A stretch of 5,355 nt of DNA from Globobulimina sp. (taxonomy: Eukaryota; Foraminifera; Rotaliida), in NCBI GenBank assembly GCA_003354225.1, contig PIVH01000615.1, forward strand, positions 1-5,355, written 5' to 3'. Below are positions 1-5,355 of the stretch, piece by piece (positions within the stretch are counted from its first letter, which is position 1; the number at the start of each line of letters is the position of its first letter). Position numbers and translations under genes: made by a program. A model generated the notes under the pieces. The model worked only from the letters and a program-made list of their open reading frames with translations, did no database searches and was not told the DNA's origin.

Positions 1-130
1 AAAAGACATCAATAAATACAAAAGAGTCTCGCAATTATTGCAATTTTTTAGCGACCTGAAGGAATTAAGAAAAGATGATTATGAAACCATTCAAAACTCT
101 CATCTGGAAAACAAAAGACAAAAAAAATGA
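1..130 (+). CDS. C-terminal tail of an unidentified protein (5' partial)
   Basis: The plus-strand frame beginning at base 2 is open from the window edge through 42 codons to a TGA at 128-130. The tail is strongly charged and probably helical: it contains a segment reading FFSDLKELRKDDYE and ends in a Lys/Arg/Gln-rich run (NKRQKK). It could be the end of a coiled-coil or otherwise helical protein, but there is too little to identify a family. The other two plus frames close earlier here, and the tail-to-tail arrangement with the next gene fits a true gene end. A chance open stretch of this length is still possible in AT-rich DNA, so the call is tentative. Confidence 0.45.
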   Translation, partial: KDINKYKRVSQLLQFFSDLKELRKDDYETIQNSHLENKRQKK

Positions 131-248
131 TATATTTAATATATGATATTCAAATATTGACTTTGCTTATTTAACTCAAAGATTGTTTCAATTGTTTCAA
201 TTCGTCCATACAATTAAGTGCAAGGATGCAACAAATAATAATCATTAT
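131..248. other. Convergent 3' spacer
   Basis: This 118-bp AT-rich spacer lies between the stop codon of the left partial gene and the stop codon of the minus-strand RCC1-repeat gene, so it should hold both 3' UTRs and both polyadenylation regions. I see no canonical AATAAA signal on either strand inside it. It contains a run of alternating A/T around 131-150 and a 9-bp direct repeat (annotated separately). Confidence 0.5.
182..202. repeat. 9-bp tandem direct repeat, about 2.3 copies
   Basis: The unit ATTGTTTCA occurs twice back to back (182-190 and 191-199), followed by the first three bases of a third copy. It lies in the spacer downstream of both convergent genes. On the RCC1 sense strand it reads TGAAACAAT. 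It may be simple slippage or part of a 3' UTR element; the sequence alone does not decide. Confidence 0.8.
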
Positions 249-1997
249 TCAGTCAGTGTTGCAATTGGCGATTTTTGGTTCAACAATAAATAACGTGCTG
301 TTTGTAGCAGTTCTAACGCCAATAACATTGCCCATATCAGATATTATTTTTGTAACTGCAGTATTTACCATCCGGGGCGTTTTTATTTCTCGACATGTAT
401 TAAACCAACGATTTGGATTAAATGTATCAATACAACATTGATTCATTGTATTATAACCCCATGACCATATATCACGTTTATCCGATACCGCAATGCTATG
501 CGTTGAGCCGCAACTAATATCCACAATGTTATATCTGTCCAATGCCATCAATTGCTGTGGAGAATAGATATGATTTGTATTGCCGTCGCCACAACAACCA
601 TATCTACCAAACCCCCATGAAAAAACCTTACCGAATACATCCAGCACTAAGACGTGGTCGCTACCACAGCATATTTTAAATATTTTTATGTCGTTTTGCT
701 GAAAATATTTGATTTCCTTTGGCTCCCATCGTAATCTTAAATTCCTTTCACCAATCCCTAATTCACCAAATTCATTTCTTCCCCACGACCATAACTTGCC
801 TTCAACATCGATACAATAACTATTGCTATCACCACATTGTATTGTTTCTATACTTATATTTATATCAATCTTTTTGGGGACTAATAATTGCTGAATACCG
901 GCATAGCCATTATTTTTAAACCCTAACTGTCCCCATTTATTATGTCCGCAGGCATAAATATTGCCATTGGAACCCAAAAATAATGAATGTTCGATACCGC
1001 ACGAAATATCTTGGATTCTGATTGGTGTGTTGGCATGGCCATCTTTGGGATGATGGGGGATTGGCGTCATTAATGTCGGTGTCATCTCTTTTAAGATTTG
1101 CCTGTTTATACCACATTGTCCCCATTCATTCGCGCCATGGCAATATATCTCATCATTAGTTGTGGTGACAAACATATGATACGCTCTCTTGCCATGCGAT
1201 ACATCTTTGATTTTTAAATTATTTTTTACATAAAACGGGTGTTGTACTGCTATATCAACAACATTTTCGCAATGGTTTAGACCAAATTGTCCATATTTAT
1301 TAAAACCACATATCCATAAATCGCGATTGTCGCTAATATAGGCGATGCCATTGATTGTGCATGGTATGATCGACGACAATACAAATTCTTGACTTCTTGT
1401 GATCCATTCTAATTCTTGCAATTCCATACAATTATTTTTTCCCGGTATGCCAAACTCGCCGCGGTCATTTCTGCCGACTCCGTACACGGTTATGGTCTGA
1501 TAATAGCGCACACATAGTTTCATCACACCATCCGGCACTATCCGCATGCACAGATTATCATCGATAGCATCGTCAATATCACTCGAGAAATCTTCAAAAT
1601 CATATATTCGCAAAAAACCATAGACCAACAATTCAGATGGAATATCATTTCTGCAGATCATTGATTTCATTTTGGTCAAATCAGATATTTGCGGGTTTAA
1701 TACATTTTGTATACTTAAACGAAATCTCGATTGTTGTTTTATATCATTTTCCCATTCAAATTTTTCAGCCATTTCAGAAATTAAAAAGCTGTCTTCTAAA
1801 TTTTCGATATCGTCTCGTATTGAATCAAGATCAAAATCATTTTCACGGATATATTTATCAAATTCTTTGGCAATATTCTCGGTGAAGTTTGCTTTTATTT
1901 CTTCATATATGCTATTTAATAAAGTATTAATTGGCAAAACATTTGGGTTTTGTGATTTTTGTTTGGTTAAAGATGGTGGACCACCGCTCAACATCAT
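249..1997 (-). CDS. RCC1-repeat beta-propeller protein
   Basis: The 582-residue product is dominated by RCC1 repeats, which fold into a seven-bladed propeller used as a docking platform, classically on Ran and chromatin but also in many other regulators. Repeat cores with the usual G-x-N-x-x-G-x-x-G pattern lie near residues 172-184 (YGVGRNDRGEFGI), 228-241 (WICGFNKYGQFGL), 285-298 (YCHGANEWGQCGI), 348-361 (YACGHNKWGQLGF) and 403-415 (WSWGRNEFGELGI). More degenerate copies lie at 458-472 (FSWGFGRYGCCGD) and 511-523 (WSWGYNTMNQCCI), giving seven in all. Each of several blades is preceded by the family's I-x-C-G-x-x-H/S signature (for example ISCGIEHS at 331 and ISCGSTHS at 494). Residues 21-100 form an acidic, probably helical region that I do not recognise. 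The start is a doublet ATG-ATG at 1997-1992, the first in-frame ATG after the repeat-rich leader. The stop is TGA. No intron is needed. The sequence does not show whether this is the Ran exchange factor, and the extra N-terminal region argues for a different RCC1 superfamily member. Confidence 0.93.
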   Translation of the reverse strand: MMLSGGPPSLTKQKSQNPNVLPINTLLNSIYEEIKANFTENIAKEFDKYIRENDFDLDSIRDDIENLEDSFLISEMAEKFEWENDIKQQSRFRLSIQNVLNPQISDLTKMKSMICRNDIPSELLVYGFLRIYDFEDFSSDIDDAIDDNLCMRIVPDGVMKLCVRYYQTITVYGVGRNDRGEFGIPGKNNCMELQELEWITRSQEFVLSSIIPCTINGIAYISDNRDLWICGFNKYGQFGLNHCENVVDIAVQHPFYVKNNLKIKDVSHGKRAYHMFVTTTNDEIYCHGANEWGQCGINRQILKEMTPTLMTPIPHHPKDGHANTPIRIQDISCGIEHSLFLGSNGNIYACGHNKWGQLGFKNNGYAGIQQLLVPKKIDINISIETIQCGDSNSYCIDVEGKLWSWGRNEFGELGIGERNLRLRWEPKEIKYFQQNDIKIFKICCGSDHVLVLDVFGKVFSWGFGRYGCCGDGNTNHIYSPQQLMALDRYNIVDISCGSTHSIAVSDKRDIWSWGYNTMNQCCIDTFNPNRWFNTCREIKTPRMVNTAVTKIISDMGNVIGVRTATNSTLFIVEPKIANCNTD

Positions 1998-2120
1998 AAC
2001 GTGTAAGATATTGTGTTGTGTTGTGTCGTGTTGTGTTGTGTTGTATACTAAAGTTTGTGTAACATAAGTAGTTTAAAAACTGCTAAATTAATAAAAATAT
2101 ATTTAAGTATTTTACGAACA
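1998..2120. promoter_or_regulatory. Head-to-head intergenic region, putative bidirectional promoter
   Basis: Only 123 bp separate the start codons of the divergent RCC1-repeat and DEP-domain genes, so the promoters and 5' leaders of both must lie here or overlap the genes. The RCC1 side holds a TTGTG pentanucleotide tract. The DEP side is AT-rich, with a TATA-like AAAAATATATTTAA stretch around 2094-2105, about 16 bases from the DEP ATG. That is close for a metazoan or yeast TATA box, so it may instead be leader sequence. No transcription start can be fixed from sequence alone. Confidence 0.5.
2011..2045. repeat. TTGTG pentanucleotide microsatellite, 7 units
   Basis: Seven consecutive 5-bp units read TTGTG x3, TCGTG, TTGTG x2 and TTGTA, so five are perfect and two have one substitution. 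The tract begins 13 bp from the RCC1-repeat start codon. On that gene's sense strand it is a CACAA repeat, which would give an unstructured, C/A-rich leader if transcribed. It is a plausible length-variable site. Confidence 0.95.
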
Positions 2121-3014
2121 ATGCGCTCGTTTCGTGGCTTTACATTTTCAAAAAAGAAAAAACAAAATGCTGATCAGGATGATTATAAATATAGTAAATA
2201 TACGAGCAACACAAGAGAAGTACGGACCAAAAACTCAAAATATTTTAGCGACCAAGAAATTGGAAGAAAAAAAAGAAGAATGGTGGTCAATTTGCTATTA
2301 TCAATGACATTGACTGATGATGTATCCTTGTCATTATTGTATGATGTGTCTCACGGCTTTGATTTGCCACTAGTTATCGGCGAACAGTTTATTTGCAAAT
2401 TACATGGAAAAACATTTCAATCGGCCTCATACAATGATTGCTTACAATTTATTTTAACTACCTTACATTTGGAAGGATTTCAATTTGCAATCAATATATA
2501 TTCCACATTAATGGATAAATTGGATGCCAATAAAAAATGTTTGCTTGCTTATCATGGATTTTCTGTTAAAACACGAAAATATCATTTTAGTGAATATAAA
2601 AATTGTTTTGTCGGTAAAGAAGCAGTGACGTGGATGGTTACAAACTGTTTATGTAAAACTAGACAAAACGCTGTTGCTCTGGCACAGTATTGGATGGCTC
2701 AAAAATTAATTAAACATGTTACTGATGAACAGAAATTTGAAGATAATAAACATTTTTATCAATTCGTATGTCATAATAACAATAATGATAATATTGATAA
2801 TATTGCAGATAAAAAAGCGGCAACACCACAACAACAACAACAACAAAAACAACAACTCACTAATATTACATCTGACTATTCTGATTATAATGGCCATGGC
2901 GTACTCAGTTTAAAGGAAACACCATCATATTCATCAAGGTTCAATCCTAACAGTCCCAGATCGAGACAAAAACAAGTTTCTTCATTTACATTGCCAACAA
3001 TATTAGGATCGTAA
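2121..3014 (+). CDS. DEP-domain protein
   Basis: The product has 297 residues and one DEP domain at about residues 148-217. The domain begins at FSVKTRKYHFSEYKNCF, continues through GKEAVTWMV (the conserved G-x-x-x-V-x-W-[ML] core) and AVALAQYWMAQKLIKHV, and ends at HFYQF, all in the usual order. DEP domains bind membrane lipids or GPCR tails and recruit signalling regulators. Here there is no RGS, PDZ, GAP or kinase partner domain, so the exact role is unknown. The N-terminus is basic (KKKK at 11-14, RKKRR at 49-53; possible NLS or lipid contact). Residues 60-147 are a folded-looking but unrecognised region. The C-terminal 80 residues are low complexity, with Asn/Asp, a Gln run at 237-245 and Ser/Pro/Arg. 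An upstream in-frame TTG exists, but 2121 is the first in-frame ATG after the TAA at 2049-2051. The stop is TAA. The domain call is firm; a more specific function is not supported. Confidence 0.87.
   Translation: MRSFRGFTFSKKKKQNADQDDYKYSKYTSNTREVRTKNSKYFSDQEIGRKKRRMVVNLLLSMTLTDDVSLSLLYDVSHGFDLPLVIGEQFICKLHGKTFQSASYNDCLQFILTTLHLEGFQFAINIYSTLMDKLDANKKCLLAYHGFSVKTRKYHFSEYKNCFVGKEAVTWMVTNCLCKTRQNAVALAQYWMAQKLIKHVTDEQKFEDNKHFYQFVCHNNNNDNIDNIADKKAATPQQQQQQKQQLTNITSDYSDYNGHGVLSLKETPSYSSRFNPNSPRSRQKQVSSFTLPTILGS
2829..2855 (+). repeat. CAA trinucleotide repeat encoding poly-Gln
   Basis: Six CAA codons, one AAA, then two more CAA codons encode the QQQQQQKQQ run in the tail of the DEP protein. All Gln codons are the same, which points to replication slippage rather than protein-level selection. 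A nearby Asn/Asp-rich stretch (about 2775-2805) is built of AAT, AAC and GAT codons. Confidence 0.9.
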
Positions 3015-3127
3015 AATTTATTCATTGTTTTTTCATTGTCATTGTCATTCTGTTAAAAAGTGTTAATTAATTAAAATGCTTTTTTAAATCTTAGTAAACT
3101 ACTTAGTACTTACTAGTTTGGGGCTAG
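3015..3127. promoter_or_regulatory. Tandem intergenic region: DEP gene 3' end and Rrp6 promoter/leader
   Basis: This 113-bp spacer must hold the 3' end of the DEP gene and the promoter or leader of the Rrp6 gene. It contains a short CATTGT direct repeat (about 3033-3050), a TTAATTAATTAA palindromic stretch (about 3063-3074) and a 24-bp imperfect palindrome ending 8 bp before the Rrp6 ATG. No canonical AATAAA signal is visible. Confidence 0.45.
3096..3119. repeat. 24-bp imperfect palindrome upstream of the Rrp6 start
   Basis: The 12-base arms abut with no spacer and are centred on AGTACT. Ten of the twelve base pairs match; the mismatches are a C-C and a T-T. The outer part reads AAACTA...TAGTTT. 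It lies 8 bp before the start codon, so it could be a dimeric factor site or, if transcribed, a weak structure in the leader. Chance is not excluded in AT-rich DNA. Confidence 0.7.
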
Positions 3128-5355
3128 ATGTCTTCTTCAATAAATGATGAGGAAATAGAATTAAGTCAATTAACAGATAAAAATCAAACCCAATTAATAA
3201 TATCGAAACTTGTAAAATTATGTACAACAGCAAATGACAAATATCCATCAGGAACAGATTATAGATATTTTTGTTCGTATCCATCATTTAATGAGCAATC
3301 AAATAATTTATCAAAGAATGTCTTGACATTACTCAATACATTATGCAATTTCGCCAATCCAAATGACAATAAAATAGATTTATTATCGGAAAATAATGAA
3401 TATCTTCGATGGCAAACAATATCCGACTCAGCAGATCATTGTATTGAAGAAGTTGATTTCTGTTTAGATCAAGTAAAAGAAGAAAATAATAATCAATCCT
3501 TACATACTAAGAATAATTGTAATTCGTCATCATCATTATCACAAAAACAAAACCAATTATTCTCAGTTAAATCCTTGCACTCAATCTCTTTTTATTTGTT
3601 ATTTAAATAATCTAATTATATAAAACAGGGTGATATCGATATAAATGCCTATAATTATAACTCATTGGAATTGTTGTATCCCCAACGCGCATTCTTAGAT
3701 ATTATTGACAATAAACGGATAATTAATACAATGAATGCAACTGATAATAAACATCCGTATGAGCATGAAATAAATAATATTTGTTACAAAAAAGAACAAT
3801 TATTGTATAGAAAAGAAGCAATTGAAATTCATGCAATTGAGGATACATTATTTTATTGGATAGACTCAGAAGAGTCATTGTCAACAATCTGTAATGTGTT
3901 GAAGAATTGTAATGAGATTGCGGTTGATTTAGAACATCATAATAAATATACATTTTATGGCTTAACCTGTTTAATACAGATATCAGCCGAGCGTAGGGAT
4001 TATATTATCGATGCATTGGTATTACGTAAATGTATCCACAGTTATTTAAATCCTATATTTACAAATTCAAACATTGTCAAAGTATTTCATGGTTCAACGA
4101 ATGATATTTTATGGCTGCAAAGAGATTTTAGTATTTATGTTGTTAATTTATTTGATACTTTTGAAGCAGCCAAGTTATTAAATTTAAAAGAAAAATCATT
4201 AAAATATTTATTAAACACATATTGTGACATTGATACAAATAAAGATTTAAGAAAAACGGATTGGAGAATACGTCCATTAAGACCTGAATTAATTGACTAT
4301 GCCAGAAAAGACACACATTATTCATTGTATATTTATCATCATTTAACAAATGAATTAATTGCCAAATCTCGACAAAATATGGATTTATTACGCGAATGTT
4401 ATGCCAATTCAGCAAAACAATCATTAATACGATATAATAAACCATATTTCGATGCGAATGGATGGCAGGATTTATGTAAATATAATGGATGGTACTTTAC
4501 AAACAATAAAAGTTTGGAGGTATTGGCGAAATTATATGAATGGAGAGATAGAATTGGAAGGCAGTTGGACCAATCCGTTGAGGTCGTTTTGTCAAACAAA
4601 TTATTAAAAAAAATTGTGACTGGATTACGTTTACCGGTCGACATAAAAAAATATCATTTATCTGTTATTGCAAAGAAATATTATAAAGATATATTGGATA
4701 TTATTAATGAATGTGTTGAAGATGAATTGGACGATAATAATAATGATCATAATAATAATAATAACAAGAAGAATGTGAATGATTTAAATGAAATATGTCT
4801 TAGCAATGATGGCTGTTTTAGCAATATTTCGGATGAAATGGTGGCGACGGAAATGATGGCACCGAAAGTTAATGATTGTGAGAAAAATAAATCATTTTTT
4901 CCAATACTTAATCGAGTAAAGGAAGCACATAATAATGCACAAAATATTGTTGATGATGTTTTTAATCAAATATCAAATGAACCTATTTTCGGAGAGAAAG
5001 AGAAAGGGGAAAAGAAAAAATCAAAAAGAAATAGGAATGAGAATAAGAAGCAAAAATTAAAAAATAATAATGTGTATAGTGCAAAACCCAGAAATAATCC
5101 ATCAAATAAAATATTTGGCAGTCGATATGTTAATACCAAGGCCAAGAAACAAAATGTATTTAAATTACCAAGAAACAATAATAATAACCAGAAAAAGAGA
5201 AAATCACAAGATGTTGATTTTTATGGTCCAATTTTAGAAAATATCCAACCTGCAAAGAGACAAAAAGTATCAAAACGTCATCTTCAACGAAGAAGAATAA
5301 TGCAGGAAACAAATGCAGTGGAAAAGGAATGGCCAATAAACAAAACAAATCAAAA
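3128..5355 (+). CDS. RRP6: Exosome 3'-5' exoribonuclease Rrp6/EXOSC10 (3' partial, one intron)
   Basis: This is the catalytic RNase D-like subunit of the nuclear exosome, which trims and degrades rRNA, snoRNA and aberrant RNA from the 3' end. The ATG at 3128 directly follows an in-frame TAG. Exon 1 encodes the PMC2NT domain (about residues 38-115, with PSGTDYRYF and YPSF), which binds the Rrp47/C1D cofactor in known systems. Exon 2 holds the DEDDy exonuclease: ExoI D and E in VDLEHH (codons 3926 and 3932), ExoII D in STNDILWLQ (4103), and ExoIII Y and D in YARKDTHY (4298 and 4310). All five catalytic residues are present, so it should be active. The EXOSC10-type HPYEHEIN segment and DWRIRPL are also visible. 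An HRDC domain follows (about 4511-4720; WRDRIGRQLDQS, VLSNKLL). The tail has an Asn tract and several NLS-like Lys/Arg clusters (KKKSKRNR, QKKRKSQ, AKRQKVSKRH). An in-frame TAA at 3608-3610 requires an intron. The protein runs off the window after about 721 residues if the 63-nt intron is used. Confidence 0.92.
3566..3628 (+). other. Probable spliceosomal intron in the Rrp6 gene
   Basis: The PMC2NT half and the nuclease half are in the same frame but separated by a TAA at 3608-3610. A clear acceptor, AAAACAG, ends at 3628, with a branch-like TCTAAT at 3611-3616 and a pyrimidine-rich stretch upstream (TCTCTTTTT, about 3585-3593). With the GT at 3566 as donor the intron is 63 nt, phase 0, and restores one open frame. 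A second donor, GTAAAAG at 3473, is closer to the GTRAGT consensus and also gives a phase-0 intron (156 nt, 3473-3628). It would delete 31 further residues of Asn/Ser/Gln-rich linker. The choice of the shorter intron rests on the coding-like, stop-free content of 3473-3565 and is uncertain; the acceptor is firmer than the donor. Confidence 0.65.
4733..4765 (+). repeat. AAT-rich trinucleotide tract encoding an Asn/Asp run
   Basis: Codons here are almost all AAT (seven), with two GAT, one CAT and one AAC. They give an Asn-rich linker straight after the HRDC region of Rrp6. It marks the start of the low-complexity C-terminal tail. A shorter Asn run recurs near 5174-5188 in the same protein. Confidence 0.85.

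Noticed and set aside
45-80. Similarity between the left partial gene and the DEP gene near 2242-2280 (shared TTTAGCGACC and FSD followed by charged residues)
   Set aside because: The match is only about 10 bases plus similar A-rich composition, and the protein contexts differ. It is most likely coincidence.
719-919. Plus-strand ORF within the RCC1-repeat gene
   Set aside because: It is antisense to clear RCC1 repeats and has no recognisable features of its own.
2055-2120. N-terminal extension of the DEP protein from a TTG codon
   Set aside because: TTG is a poor eukaryotic start, the extra 22 residues look like translated AT-rich leader, and 2121 is the first in-frame ATG.
3608-3610. TAA read as a sense codon (reassigned genetic code) or programmed readthrough in the Rrp6 gene
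   Set aside because: The DEP gene appears to end at a TAA, no other main ORF here needs TAA as sense, and a good acceptor with a branch-like motif follows within 20 bases. An intron is the simpler explanation.
4143-4445. 100-codon minus-strand ORF inside the Rrp6 nuclease domain
   Set aside because: It lies antisense to strongly conserved Rrp6 coding sequence, and its hydrophobic composition is the expected by-product of that overlap.
4966-5348. Minus-strand Phe/Leu-rich, membrane-like ORFs
   Set aside because: They are antisense to Lys/Asn-rich codons (AAA and AAG read as TTT and CTT), so the apparent membrane segments are an artefact.
3128-5355. Rrp6 locus as a pseudogene broken by a stop, or as two separate genes
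   Set aside because: All five catalytic residues are intact, there is no other stop or frameshift over more than 1.7 kb of exon 2, and the N-terminal part is a matching PMC2NT domain in the same frame.
1-5355. A mobile element, CRISPR array, defence system or viral gene cluster
   Set aside because: No terminal repeats, transposase, integrase, polymerase, capsid or regularly spaced repeats were seen; the recognised genes are ordinary cellular eukaryotic families.

Overview
The window looks like a compact, AT-rich nuclear genome segment from a unicellular eukaryote (a protist or a protist-like lineage). The evidence is the gene content: an RCC1-repeat propeller, a DEP-domain protein and the exosome nuclease Rrp6/EXOSC10. 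There is also a probable spliceosomal intron with GT...AG ends and a branch-site-like motif, and there are Asn, Gln and Lys homopolymer tracts in the coding regions. Nothing prokaryotic was seen: no Shine-Dalgarno spacing, operon overlaps, rRNA, tRNA or mobile element. I cannot name the species.

Layout from left to right: (1) bases 1-130 hold the C-terminal tail of a plus-strand gene whose body lies outside the window. (2) A 118-bp spacer separates it, tail to tail, from (3) a minus-strand gene (249-1997) for a 582-residue RCC1-repeat protein with an unrecognised acidic helical N-terminal region. (4) A 123-bp head-to-head spacer (1998-2120) carries a TTGTG pentanucleotide repeat and probably contains promoters for both flanking genes. 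(5) A plus-strand gene (2121-3014) encodes a 297-residue protein with one DEP domain, basic N-terminal patches and a Gln-rich tail. (6) A 113-bp spacer carries a 24-bp imperfect palindrome just before (7) a plus-strand gene (3128 to beyond the window end) for Rrp6/EXOSC10. That gene shows a PMC2NT domain, a DEDDy exonuclease domain with all five key residues, an HRDC domain and a long Lys-rich, NLS-like tail. It is interrupted by one in-frame TAA that a short intron would remove.

The three main genes do not form an obvious shared pathway. Rrp6 degrades and trims RNA in the nucleus. RCC1-repeat and DEP proteins usually act as scaffolds or regulators around GTPases and membranes. Their adjacency is most simply explained by a gene-dense genome. 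I found no convincing evidence of a new multi-gene system. The points most worth checking are the intron structure of the Rrp6 gene, the unassigned N-terminal regions of the RCC1 and DEP proteins, and the repeats and palindrome in the two promoter-bearing spacers.
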